From positions 248,001 through 312,000 of the forward strand of contig NZ_MAQX01000001.1 in assembly GCF_001682865.1 (NCBI RefSeq): 64,000 nucleotides of DNA, given 5' to 3'. This document shows, piece after piece, positions 52,198 to 61,123 of the stretch. The stretch's first letter is position 1. The number at the start of each line of letters is the position of its first letter. The translations under genes and the position numbers were made by a program. The notes beneath the pieces are model-generated. The model saw only the letters and a list, made by a program, of their open reading frames with translations, was not told the DNA's origin and ran no database searches. This DNA is from Bacillus sp. FJAT-26390. GTDB lineage: Bacteria > Bacillota > Bacilli > Paenibacillales > Paenibacillaceae.

Positions 52198-52224
52198 GAG
52201 GCCTGATTTGGGCCTCTTTTTTTT
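52198..52224 (+). terminator. Intrinsic terminator after the Rrf2 gene
   Basis: GAGGCC pairs with GGCCTC around TGATTT, then a run of eight or nine T. Confidence 0.88.
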
Positions 52225-52354
52225 GCCTCTCGACATCTTTCATTCGATGATATTGTCATGATGGACGATTGTTTCCTAATAAGTTTCTTGTTTTCCGTAT
52301 ATTTTCCAGTCCCTTCACAAACAATGATAATAAAAGAGTGAAGGGTGTGCAGCA

Positions 52355-53260
52355 ATGGGCAGACAGCAAGAGTGGGCTAACGGCCGCAACGAGAAAAATG
52401 GATTTGGAAAGAAGGAACGCTTCCTCATTAAGACAGCTGTTGCTGCTATATGTATAAGCAGCTTAACCCTAGCAGGAAGCGCTGCCGGGTATGAACGAAT
52501 ATTCGACCAGCCTTCACCTGGGAGCATAGCTGCTGCTGCCGAGAAGCAAGAGCCTCGGACCGTTGCCATCGTGATCGACGACTTCGGCAATGGGATGAAC
52601 GGAACGGCGGAAATGATGAAGCTTCCGGTTAAAATTACCGCCGCTATTATGCCCTTCATGCCGACGACAAAGCAGGATGCAGAGGAAGCGCATAGGCTCG
52701 GGCATGATGTGATCGTTCATATGCCGATGGAACCGAATAAAGGGCTCAAAAAATGGCTGGGTCCCGGCGCATTGACGACGGATTTGAGCGATGCGGAGGT
52801 TCGCAAGCGCGTAGAAGAAGCCATTGACAATGTGCCGCATGCGATCGGGATGAATAATCATATGGGCTCGAAGGTGACGGCAGACGAGAGAATGATGCGA
52901 ATCGTGCTTGGCGTATGCAAGGAACGGGGCTTGTTTTTTCTAGACAGCCGGACAACCTTTAAGACGGTCGTGCCAAAAATTGCGGCAGAGCTTGGCGTAC
53001 CGCTCGTTTCCAATGATGTGTTTCTTGATGATGTCTATACGGTCCAGCATATTTCAAAGCAAATTGGCGTGCTTCGCAAACATTTGGAACTGCATGCCAG
53101 CTGCATCACGATCGGACATGTTGGACCTGCGGGCCTGAAGACGGCAGCCGTCCTTCAGCAGTCCATTCCTGCGATGCAGCAAAGCGTACAATTTGTGAAG
53201 CTGACTAAGCTCATTCCGGGAGTTTCAATGAACGATCCACTTATACTGCCTAATCCCTGA
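52355..53260 (+). CDS. Divergent polysaccharide deacetylase family protein (YibQ-like)
   Basis: 301 residues. A signal or anchor helix (~24-45) precedes the deacetylase fold. Seen: VAIVIDDFGNG, ITAAIMPFMPTT, HDVIVHMPMEP, MNNHMGSKVT and FFLDSRTT, which match the divergent-deacetylase family, where the usual NodB His pair is altered. Probably acts at the cell envelope. Start ATG 52355 follows AAGGGTG. Its 3' end overlaps the convergent amidase gene by 36 nt. Confidence 0.9.
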   Translation: MGRQQEWANGRNEKNGFGKKERFLIKTAVAAICISSLTLAGSAAGYERIFDQPSPGSIAAAAEKQEPRTVAIVIDDFGNGMNGTAEMMKLPVKITAAIMPFMPTTKQDAEEAHRLGHDVIVHMPMEPNKGLKKWLGPGALTTDLSDAEVRKRVEEAIDNVPHAIGMNNHMGSKVTADERMMRIVLGVCKERGLFFLDSRTTFKTVVPKIAAELGVPLVSNDVFLDDVYTVQHISKQIGVLRKHLELHASCITIGHVGPAGLKTAAVLQQSIPAMQQSVQFVKLTKLIPGVSMNDPLILPNP

Positions 53261-53926
53261 AGCGATGGCGGACGCAACCTCCTGCTGACGCTTCGGATCG
53301 GTCAGCATCGTGCGATCTCTTTCGCTGCTAATAAATCCCATTTCTACGATAACGGCTGGCTGTTGAACGCGTTTAAGCAAATAAAACGGCTTTCCTTCCC
53401 TTGGAAGGAAGGCTGTATTTTGCTGTCTGTTGAGCGCATCCTGAATGCAAAACGCGAGTAAAGAGCTTTCTCCGCTGCTCTGATGCAGAACAAGCGGCCC
53501 TTGCGTGGAGCTTTTTTTCGACCAATTGACATGCAGGCTTACGAGAAGCTCGCTTTCAATTTCCTGGGTAAGCTGCTCGCGCTGCGATAAGTCCCTGCGA
53601 TGTCTGGAGCGTGTAATATGCCAGCGGTTATCGTCACTTAATGCGTAGTCGCCTGTACGATTAAGCACTGCAGGAATGTTTTGGTTGCGTAAAATAAAAT
53701 ATAGCTTGCGCGCGACAGCTAAATTAATATCCTTCTCCAAAATATCGGCAGATGAAGCCCCGCCGTCAATGCCGCCATGACCAACGTCAATAATCACGAC
53801 CGTAGACGGCAAGGCCCAATCTTGATCGGTTCCTACTGGCAGCAGGGGCCAAGCTTGAGCGCTGGATGAGCTGTTAAGAGCTGCAAGCCATAGCACGATT
53901 AAGCCGAGGGCTATTTTACGAAGCAT
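53225..53926 (-). CDS. N-acetylmuramoyl-L-alanine amidase (CwlD-like, Amidase_3)
   Basis: 233 residues with an N-terminal signal/anchor (IALGLIVLWLAALNSS). Zinc-site motifs: VIIDVGHGGIDGG, SLHVNWS and the late VEMGFISSERDR with catalytic Glu. Size and single domain resemble CwlD, which makes muramic-delta-lactam in the spore cortex, but a general amidase is possible. The 3' end overlaps the deacetylase gene on the other strand. Confidence 0.9.
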   Translation of the reverse strand: MLRKIALGLIVLWLAALNSSSSAQAWPLLPVGTDQDWALPSTVVIIDVGHGGIDGGASSADILEKDINLAVARKLYFILRNQNIPAVLNRTGDYALSDDNRWHITRSRHRRDLSQREQLTQEIESELLVSLHVNWSKKSSTQGPLVLHQSSGESSLLAFCIQDALNRQQNTAFLPREGKPFYLLKRVQQPAVIVEMGFISSERDRTMLTDPKRQQEVASAIASGIRQYKWIVH

Positions 53927-54065
53927 AATAAGGTTTCCTCCACATCACTTTGACTTAGTGTTAGCGTGGCTGTTTGAAGGAAAACTCATGCATGTTTACA
54001 TTCGAAACCTGCAGGGCAAACTTATAACATCATCTTATACGGACTTGGAGAGGGGAGCGGGACAT

Positions 54066-54260
54066 ATGGCAAAAGGCGATGAGTACGTGAAATTCGTTAC
54101 GGAGCGGTTCGTAAACTATATGGAGACGCCGAGGGAGGAACGTAAGCAAATAAGAACGTCAGCCAAAGCGAGAAGAGAGCCTTGGCTGACGAGATGGTTT
54201 GGTTATGGTCCAATGAGTATTATGCTTTGGTGGCGCGGCAGGGCTGAACGTCATCGGTAA
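54066..54260 (+). CDS. yqzE: YqzE family protein, 64 aa
   Basis: ATG 54066 is preceded by GAGAGGGGAG. The small product has DEYVKFVTERFVNYMETPREER and a C-terminal RWFGYGPMSIMLWW (shown in part), as in Bacillus YqzE, found near the comG operon there. Basic C-terminal membrane-associating tail. An upstream in-frame ATG at 53988 or earlier lacks a site. Function unknown. It overlaps the convergent secreted-protein gene by 10 nt. Confidence 0.8.
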   Translation: MAKGDEYVKFVTERFVNYMETPREERKQIRTSAKARREPWLTRWFGYGPMSIMLWWRGRAERHR

Positions 54261-55147
54261 AAATGACCAAGCTCGATTAGTAAGGTTAATGGGATATAAC
54301 GGCGGTCTGAGCCGTTCTCGTCCGCCTCGAGCGCAACGTATATAGGTCCGGTGCTCCATTTGTTATATCCGACAACCGACCACACATACAGCATTTGACC
54401 ATCGAACAGCTCAGCGGTGTAGCGGAGTTGTTCTTTGTTGTTCAGATGGGCAAATAAATCGGAATAAGAGCTCGAACTTAAGGGCATGGGCTGCTTGGTC
54501 AACCATGGCAGCTTAGCAAATGCATTAAATGATGGCAATGTTACCTGTTTCAAAATCGTCGCTTTATCTGCTGCCAGCATCTGTCCCGTATTTTTAAGTT
54601 TCATTGCCGAAGCGGCAGCCCAGTCACTTGATTGAACGGGCAGCACCTCGCCGCTTGCTGCATCCGTATAATACGTATCCTTATCCGCGGTTACCTTCCA
54701 AGCTGCCAGCAGCGGGTGCACATATAGCGCTTCGGTTTTGGAGGCAGGCTTAAGCAGCTCCAGCTGCTTCATGGATCTAGAGAGTATTTGCTCATCAAAT
54801 AACGGGTGCGTGCTTGTCCCATATTCGCCTAGTTGATATCCGCCTTTCTCAAGGGCATTCACGACGAGGTATCCTACTGTATCCTGATTTTGCTTCACAA
54901 GGACAAGCCAGCTATGAGTACCCGGGCCAATTGGCGATACGACAAGGGATGACTTCTTCCAAGCTGCAAAAGAGGGCGAAGCGGCAAGCTCGTCCACCCA
55001 ACGCTGCGCTTGCTGCTGAACAGGCTCGTAAGCCGTCGCGCGGTTTGCAATGGCTGCCGCAGATTGCGGCTGTAAGCCTCCGGCATATAGAACAATAGCG
55101 GTTAACACGCAAGCCGCTGTAAGCTTAATAAATTTTCTCCGCATCAT
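54251..55147 (-). CDS. Hypothetical secreted protein, 298 aa
   Basis: N-terminal signal peptide (KLTAACVLTAIVLYAGG, likely cut after SAAA). The mature part has repeated SWLVLVKQNQDTVGYLVVN and TGPIYVALEADEN-like strands, suggesting mixed alpha/beta. No cysteine, no catalytic motif I can name. The start ATG at 55145-55147 has GAGGTG (minus strand) upstream. A strain- or genus-specific exported protein; function unknown. Confidence 0.7.
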   Translation of the reverse strand: MMRRKFIKLTAACVLTAIVLYAGGLQPQSAAAIANRATAYEPVQQQAQRWVDELAASPSFAAWKKSSLVVSPIGPGTHSWLVLVKQNQDTVGYLVVNALEKGGYQLGEYGTSTHPLFDEQILSRSMKQLELLKPASKTEALYVHPLLAAWKVTADKDTYYTDAASGEVLPVQSSDWAAASAMKLKNTGQMLAADKATILKQVTLPSFNAFAKLPWLTKQPMPLSSSSYSDLFAHLNNKEQLRYTAELFDGQMLYVWSVVGYNKWSTGPIYVALEADENGSDRRYIPLTLLIELGHFYR

Positions 55148-55268
55148 TAATCACCTCTATGCTATTGTAAGGGACATGCTTTAAGAAGGCTGTTGCAACC
55201 TGTCGCGATAAGGCGGACCTGCGACCGCCTTTTTTTGACGTATCAATGGGGAAATCGTCTAATTACCG

Positions 55269-56228
55269 TTAATCGATGCCTTCGAGATGAAAGATGCCGC
55301 AGTTAATGGCGGACGCAGTCACACGAGGCTCGTATTGCCATCGGATTTCGGCTTGCCGCTGCTCGAATTGCTCCTTGATAGCCGGCTTGTTTTCTTCAAG
55401 CCCGTTCTTAATAAGCGGCTCGTAGTATCCGCTTATCCGCTCAAGCTCCTCCTCCAGCCTCGCAGTAGCGCTTTCCGCCCAGCTATAATCATAGCTGCGA
55501 AGCTTACGCTCCAGTGCTTGCTCGACGATGCCAAGTGCCTTGTTAAAGGAGATGCCATTTTTCGTAATATGAATATTGGCAGGCAGGCGCGGCGTAAGCT
55601 TGTGGTTGAGCAAGCGATCATAAAAAAGCTCCACGCAATGGCCTGTCGCAAGTGAAACGCCATAGCAATGAATTTCCTCGCGCTTGCGGTCGCAAGCGAA
55701 TTCGACCCGCATATTGACGCCTAGCCATGCAGTATATGGTGTCGAGGAAAAGGGATTGCTGCTGCGCTTCTCCGGCTCTTGGAACAAATAAACAAAGCTG
55801 CCCTTCGCTTTGGCTGCGTCAAACAGCATATCCAGCTTGCGCGCGCCAAAATACAAATCCTCGCGCGGTACGCGGGCAGGCGCGGCAAGGCTGCCGTGCA
55901 CGAAGCCGAGCGAGCGGCCGAGTGCGGCGTTTGCCGCTGCATCCTGGGCCGTTTCGCCTGCATCTTGCTGAACGGAAGCGGCATCGATCTTCTTCAGCTC
56001 TTCAGCGGCGTCATATTTGTTCTTATCCGTTACAAATAGGAAAGTCATCGTCTCCGGCTCGGCGCCGACCCGGTCGACGAAGCTCCAATAATAGGGGCGA
56101 TTCGTAAGCTCGCGATCAGCGTGAGGAGAGAGCTTAACCGTAAAATGATTGGGCGACTTCTCGAGTATCGAGCACTCCGTTGCTTCTAAATAACGATTGA
56201 CGAATTTGTGCACCTGCTTCTCGTTCAT
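55269..56228 (-). CDS. yqhG: YqhG family protein
   Basis: 319 residues. YqhG-type opening NEKQVHKFVNRYLEATEC and internal LTNRPYYWSFVDRVG are present. It overlaps the start end of yqhH's 3' part by 4 nt (yqhH stop at 56225), and yqhH-yqhG is the order conserved in Bacillus. No enzymatic motif known. Long acidic/charged helices near the C-terminus (RLEEELERISGYYEPL). Confidence 0.88.
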   Translation of the reverse strand: MNEKQVHKFVNRYLEATECSILEKSPNHFTVKLSPHADRELTNRPYYWSFVDRVGAEPETMTFLFVTDKNKYDAAEELKKIDAASVQQDAGETAQDAAANAALGRSLGFVHGSLAAPARVPREDLYFGARKLDMLFDAAKAKGSFVYLFQEPEKRSSNPFSSTPYTAWLGVNMRVEFACDRKREEIHCYGVSLATGHCVELFYDRLLNHKLTPRLPANIHITKNGISFNKALGIVEQALERKLRSYDYSWAESATARLEEELERISGYYEPLIKNGLEENKPAIKEQFEQRQAEIRWQYEPRVTASAINCGIFHLEGID

Positions 56229-58048
56229 GGCTGAACCTCCACCGTTTGTCCAAGCGTATCCAAATTGACGAGCAGATTGGGACTAGCCGGCAGCGGATTT
56301 TCACCTGTGATGACCTCATCGCGAATTCGGCTAAGCGAGGAGCCCAAATGATTGATCTTCTGCTTTAAATCCGTTTCATTGCCGGCTTCCAGAAGCATGC
56401 GCGCAAGGCGCTGCTCAAGGGAGCCGTCGCCCTTCTCGAAGCGCTCCAATATGTGATCCAGCTCCCCGATCACAAGTTCGAACAGATTGATTTTTTCGTG
56501 CAAAAGATTGACGATATGCTCTTCGATTGTGCCGATCGTGCAAAGATTGTAAATTTTGACGTCTTCCTTCTGCCCAAGACGATGTACGCGGCCTATCCGC
56601 TGTTCCACCCGCATCGGGTTCCAAGGCAGGTCAAAGTTGATCATATGGTGGCAAAATTGCAGATTTATGCCTTCGCCGCCAGCTTCCGTAGCGATCAGAA
56701 TTTGGGCGCGTCCGCGGAATAAATCCATCATCCAATCCTTTTTGCCGCGGTTCATGCCGCCTCGATAAGGGACGGCGACCATGTTTTGCGCACGGAAAAA
56801 TTGCAGCAAATATTCCTGGGTTGCCCGGTACTCGGTGAAAATGATGACCTTGTCATTCATTTCTTTGACGAGCTCCATCGCTTTTTCCGCTTTCGTATTC
56901 GCTTTGATATTGCGTATTTTTTCAACAAGCTCCCAAATTTTCGGACGCATCGGAGAGTCCTCCGACGTTTTCTTGAAGAGGTTGACCAGCGTCAAAAATA
57001 CGGCATCGCGGCTGCTGCACACTTCACGCTGAAGCGTAACGAGGGAGAGCATGCTCGATAAGTCGCCGCCGCTTTCCTCATAGCGCTCCTTAACAAATCC
57101 GGTAACCGCATCGTAGAGCGCCTTCTCTTCCTCCGACAAGGTAAGCGGTATATTTTTGACAAAACGTTTCGTGAAATGGATGCCGCCGTCTCCGCGCCGA
57201 TTGCGAATCATGACGCCGGACAATGCTTCCTGCAGCTGGTCTTCATTTTTAGGAAGCCGCTTGTCGACAACAAAGTTTGCGGCAAAATCGCTTTGCCCAC
57301 CGAGCTGGCCAGGCTTAAGCAGCGTAATGAGATTAAACAGCTCGTCCATATCGTTTTGGATCGGAGTAGCCGTTAGCAGCAAGCAGTATTTTTTGCGCAG
57401 AAGATTGGCGAACTGGTAGTTTGTCGTTTTCTTGTTCTTGAGCTTATGCGCCTCGTCGATAATGATTAAATCGTAGTCGGTGCCAAGGACAAGCTCGCGA
57501 TGAGGATCGCGCTTAGCAGTGTCGATAGAGGCGACTACAACATCGTAACCCCATGTATGCGCCTTCTTCTGGGCAACGGCCGATATGCCGAACTTCTGAT
57601 TCAGCTCACGCACCCATTGAAGCACAAGAGAGGCAGGAACGAGTATTAACACACGTTTCGCAAGTCCTCGCACAATATATTCTTTGAGAACGAGCCCGGC
57701 TTCTATCGTTTTGCCCAGACCGACCTCGTCGGCAAGTATGGCGCGGCCGCCCATTTCATGCACAACCTTGCGCGCCGTGCTGATTTGATGCGGCATCGGC
57801 TCAAAGGAGGGCAGTGATCTTAAACATAGCAATTGCTCGAAGCTCTCGATCCGCTTCGCTTGTTCAGCCTCAATTGCGAGCTGGTATAACGTCCAATCAT
57901 CCCACGGCCCGTTTTTTGTAAGACGATTTTGCAGCTCCTCAAACCATGTGCGGTCACACTGCAGATCGACTAAAGGATGAAGCTTGCGCGTTACGATTGC
58001 TGTGCCGGCTTCGGCTGAGGCAGCCTGCGGCGTTGTTTGGAATGTCAT
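56225..58048 (-). CDS. yqhH: SNF2-type helicase YqhH
   Basis: 607 residues. SNF2/SF2 motifs: I DEVGLGKTIEA, II DEAH, III TATPIQND, V TEAGGEGINLQ and VI QRIGRVHRLGQ. It is an ATP-dependent DNA translocase; cellular role in Bacillus unclear. In B. subtilis it faces the gcv operon with its glycine riboswitch, but here the divergent neighbour is nrdJ and no gcv gene is visible. The start ATG 58046-58048 has AAGGAG (minus strand). Confidence 0.92.
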   Translation of the reverse strand: MTFQTTPQAASAEAGTAIVTRKLHPLVDLQCDRTWFEELQNRLTKNGPWDDWTLYQLAIEAEQAKRIESFEQLLCLRSLPSFEPMPHQISTARKVVHEMGGRAILADEVGLGKTIEAGLVLKEYIVRGLAKRVLILVPASLVLQWVRELNQKFGISAVAQKKAHTWGYDVVVASIDTAKRDPHRELVLGTDYDLIIIDEAHKLKNKKTTNYQFANLLRKKYCLLLTATPIQNDMDELFNLITLLKPGQLGGQSDFAANFVVDKRLPKNEDQLQEALSGVMIRNRRGDGGIHFTKRFVKNIPLTLSEEEKALYDAVTGFVKERYEESGGDLSSMLSLVTLQREVCSSRDAVFLTLVNLFKKTSEDSPMRPKIWELVEKIRNIKANTKAEKAMELVKEMNDKVIIFTEYRATQEYLLQFFRAQNMVAVPYRGGMNRGKKDWMMDLFRGRAQILIATEAGGEGINLQFCHHMINFDLPWNPMRVEQRIGRVHRLGQKEDVKIYNLCTIGTIEEHIVNLLHEKINLFELVIGELDHILERFEKGDGSLEQRLARMLLEAGNETDLKQKINHLGSSLSRIRDEVITGENPLPASPNLLVNLDTLGQTVEVQP

Positions 58049-58208
58049 CTTGAGCAGCTCCTTCCGCAGTAAAAGGGATAAGTTGTAATCAGTATTGCCT
58101 TTTCATCCAATAATAATAAGAAGGCGATTAAAAAAGAGAATGGACAAGCAAAAGAGTGAGAGAGGCCATGAAAGCGGCGAAGGCTGCTATATTTCGCCAA
58201 AAATCAGT

Positions 58209-58237
58209 CTGAAAATCAATATGTAGTATTGTATAAT
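58209..58237 (+). promoter_or_regulatory. Sigma-A promoter of nrdJ
   Basis: CTGAAA (58209-58214), 17-bp spacer, perfect TATAAT (58232-58237). Confidence 0.7.
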
Positions 58238-58262
58238 GATTAAATGACACAATATATTGTGC
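58217..58262 (+). promoter_or_regulatory. NrdR box pair in the nrdJ promoter
   Basis: ACACAATATATTGTGC (58247-58262) fits the NrdR consensus acaCwAtATaTwGtgt at all but the last base and lies at the transcription start. A weaker palindrome with CAATA/TATTG arms (58217-58231) overlaps the -10/spacer, with centres ~31 bp apart. Confidence 0.75.
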
Positions 58263-58325
58263 TATTCGCATATAATTACGTACATATGCCTACAGCGCGG
58301 GAATCCGAAGGAGGAAGCGGCAGTG

Positions 58326-60938
58326 ATGGAGACGTCTAACGGGAATCGGCTTGAGGGACTAAGCGAAAAAATATTTTTGGATCGGTACGCCTGGAAAAAT
58401 GCAGATACGAGCAAAACGTTAGTCGGCGATATCGTACTCGTTCTGACGAAGGACGATCCGAAATTTCCGGCGAAGGAAGTGGGGGAAGTAGTCGCGCGTG
58501 AAGGAAATAACGTTACGGTTAAGCTTAGAAACGGGGAGGTTGTCGAGTCCAGCGTAGAGAAGCTGACGCTTACGATTGAGAAGACGCCAGCGGAGATGTG
58601 GGATCGCCTCGCGGGTGCGATGGCTTCCGTCGAGACTAGCAATGAGAAACAGAAGGAATGGCATCAGAAATTCAAATATATTTTAGATGATTGGAAGCTA
58701 GTGCCCGGTGGGAGAATCGCGGCGGGAGCAGGCGCAAGCGAAGAGTTGACGTTGTTTAATTGCTACGTTATTCCTTCGCCTAAGGATAGTCGGGGCGGCA
58801 TTATGAAGACGCTCAGCGATATGACGGAGATTATGGCGCGCGGCGGCGGCGTGGGGATGAATCTGTCTTCGCTGCGGCCTCGCCGGGCTATCGTCGCTGG
58901 GGTAAATGGATCGTCGAGCGGCGCCGTATCATGGGGAGGGCTGTTCAGCTACACGACGGGGTTAATCGAGCAGGGCGGCAGCCGCCGCGGCGCCTTAATG
59001 CTTATGTTAAATGATTGGCATCCAGACGTGCTGGAGTTCATCACCGTCAAGCAAACGATGGGTCAGGTGACAAATGCGAATTTATCCGTTTGCGTAAGCA
59101 ATAAGTTCATGAAGGCTGTAAAGGAAGATTTGGAGTGGGAGCTTGTGTTCCCGGATACGAAGGAATCGGATTACAATGAGCTGTGGACGGGGGATCTAGA
59201 AGAGTGGCGGCGGCTTGGCAAACGGATCATCCCGTACAAGACTGTACGCGCTCGGGAGATTTGGCATGCCATCATCGAATCGGCGTGGAAATCGGCAGAG
59301 CCTGGCGTCGTCTTTATGGAGTATTACAATCAAATGTCTAATAGCTGGTATTTTAATCCTATTATTAGTACAAATCCTTGCGGTGAACAAGGCTTGCCAG
59401 GCTGGGGCGTTTGCAATTTATCTGCGGTGAATCTATCGAAGTTCTATGATGAGAAGGCGAATGACGTCGATTGGGAAGAGCTGGCGCGAGTGACGCGATG
59501 GTCGGTACGGTTTCTCGATAATGTAATCGACAAGACGCCGTATCATTTTGAAGAAAACGAGCGGAATCAGAAGCTTGAGCGCCGAATTGGGCTCGGAACG
59601 ATGGGGCTGGCGGAGCTTATGATTAAGCTGGGCGTCCGATATGGCAGTAAGGAATCGTTGGCATTTTTAGATAAACTGTATGGTTTTATGGCTCGCGAAG
59701 CTTACTTGGCGTCGACTGAAATTGCAGAGGAGAAGGGCTCATTCGAAGCCTTTGATGCTGACAAATATGTGCAGAGCGGGTTTATGAAGCATATGATTGG
59801 CGCTTTTCCGGAGATTGGGGAAGCTATTGCCGATAAAGGCATGCGTAATGTTACCGTCATCACCCAGGCGCCTACAGGAAGCACGGGAACGATGGTCGGG
59901 ACCTCTACGGGGATCGAGCCTTATTTTGCATTCGAATACTTCCGCCAGAGCCGGCTTGGGTTTGATCAACAAGACGTGCCCATTGCTGCGGACTGGAAGG
60001 CTAAGCATCCGGGCGAGGAGCTTCCCGATTATTTTGTAACGTCGATGAGCTTGTCGGCGGAGGATCACATTCGCGTTCAGGCTGCGATCCAGCGATGGGT
60101 TGACAGCTCGATCTCGAAAACGGCCAACTGTCCGGCGGATTTTACGGTAGAGGAGACAGGCAAGCTTTATGAGCTTGCATTCGAGCTTGGCTGCAAGGGC
60201 GTAACGATTTACCGGGATGGCAGCCGCGATGTACAAGTGCTCTCAACGAAGAAGGAAGATTTTGTAGAAGCTAAGGCAGCTGAAGCGCTGCCTGATTCTG
60301 CTGCTTCGGCGGAAGCGGGCAGTGACGAATATTTTGATGCGGATTTAGTCGAGGCTGTTGTTCCCGCAGTTCCAACGGAGCTGGTGGTCGATAAGCAATA
60401 CAAACGGAGGCCGCAGGTGCTGCGAGGTGCGACCTACAAGGTGAATACGCCATTTGGCATGGCTTATATTACGATTAATGACTTGAACGGCACGCCAGCC
60501 GAAATCTTTTTGAATGTTGGCAAAGCAGGCTCGGATGTTTTTGCAATGGCTGAGGCTTTGGGCCGCGTCTGTTCGCTGTTTCTGCGATATGGCGACCATG
60601 GGAACAAGGTGAAGCTGCTTATCAAACACTTAAAAGGGATCGGCGGATCAGGAGCGATCGGTTTTGGCGTCAACCGGGTGGAGTCCATTGCCGATGCGGT
60701 AGCCAAATCGCTGGAGCTGCATCAAGCAAGCGGCGAGGAACAGGCAGTGACGGTTGAAGGAGCAGCGGGTTCAAACAATCTAGCTTTTGAAGAGACAGCC
60801 AAAGGCAGCTTGCCTGAGACGCATCCGCCTATGGATATGACTTCGCTGGACCTTTGCCCTTCCTGCGGCTCTGCTTCATTAATTAATATCGAGGGTTGTA
60901 AGCAGTGCAGCAATTGCGGGTATAGCAAATGTAATTGA
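58326..60938 (+). CDS. nrdJ: Class II (adenosylcobalamin-dependent) ribonucleotide reductase NrdJ
   Basis: 870 residues from ATG 58326; GTG 58323 one codon earlier has slightly better spacing to AAGGAGG (58308-58314). Seen: LFNCYVIPSPKDSRGG, NPCGEQGLPGWGVCNLS, APTGSTGTMVGTSTGIEP, and a C-terminal Cys-rich domain CPSCG ... CKQCSNCGYSKCN for reduction by thioredoxin. Oxygen-independent enzyme needing B12. Controlled by NrdR-like boxes, like the class Ib operon at 27.5 kb. Confidence 0.96.
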   Translation: METSNGNRLEGLSEKIFLDRYAWKNADTSKTLVGDIVLVLTKDDPKFPAKEVGEVVAREGNNVTVKLRNGEVVESSVEKLTLTIEKTPAEMWDRLAGAMASVETSNEKQKEWHQKFKYILDDWKLVPGGRIAAGAGASEELTLFNCYVIPSPKDSRGGIMKTLSDMTEIMARGGGVGMNLSSLRPRRAIVAGVNGSSSGAVSWGGLFSYTTGLIEQGGSRRGALMLMLNDWHPDVLEFITVKQTMGQVTNANLSVCVSNKFMKAVKEDLEWELVFPDTKESDYNELWTGDLEEWRRLGKRIIPYKTVRAREIWHAIIESAWKSAEPGVVFMEYYNQMSNSWYFNPIISTNPCGEQGLPGWGVCNLSAVNLSKFYDEKANDVDWEELARVTRWSVRFLDNVIDKTPYHFEENERNQKLERRIGLGTMGLAELMIKLGVRYGSKESLAFLDKLYGFMAREAYLASTEIAEEKGSFEAFDADKYVQSGFMKHMIGAFPEIGEAIADKGMRNVTVITQAPTGSTGTMVGTSTGIEPYFAFEYFRQSRLGFDQQDVPIAADWKAKHPGEELPDYFVTSMSLSAEDHIRVQAAIQRWVDSSISKTANCPADFTVEETGKLYELAFELGCKGVTIYRDGSRDVQVLSTKKEDFVEAKAAEALPDSAASAEAGSDEYFDADLVEAVVPAVPTELVVDKQYKRRPQVLRGATYKVNTPFGMAYITINDLNGTPAEIFLNVGKAGSDVFAMAEALGRVCSLFLRYGDHGNKVKLLIKHLKGIGGSGAIGFGVNRVESIADAVAKSLELHQASGEEQAVTVEGAAGSNNLAFEETAKGSLPETHPPMDMTSLDLCPSCGSASLINIEGCKQCSNCGYSKCN

Positions 60939-61023
60939 TGGTGAATTAAAGTTACGGCTTAAAAACAAATGTTGATGGGGAACACGAAGAAAAAGTTTCT
61001 TAATAGCTGCATGCTGCTGGACA

Positions 61024-61053
61024 AAAGCCTGACCTCTCATGAGGTCGGGCTTT
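61024..61053 (+). terminator. Bidirectional terminator between nrdJ and a histidine kinase gene
   Basis: AAAGCC and GACCTC pair with GAGGTC and GGCTTT around TCAT; short T runs on both strands. The flanking genes converge here. Confidence 0.7.
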
Positions 61054-61123
61054 ATTGGTTAATTAGTCACGCTTGGGACACTAATTTGATTAAACTAATT
61101 GTATGACCAAAGTATATATATGG

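Noticed and set aside
58049..58208. Glycine riboswitch near yqhH, as in B. subtilis
   Set aside because: The divergent gene here is nrdJ, and no tandem glycine-aptamer pattern is seen.
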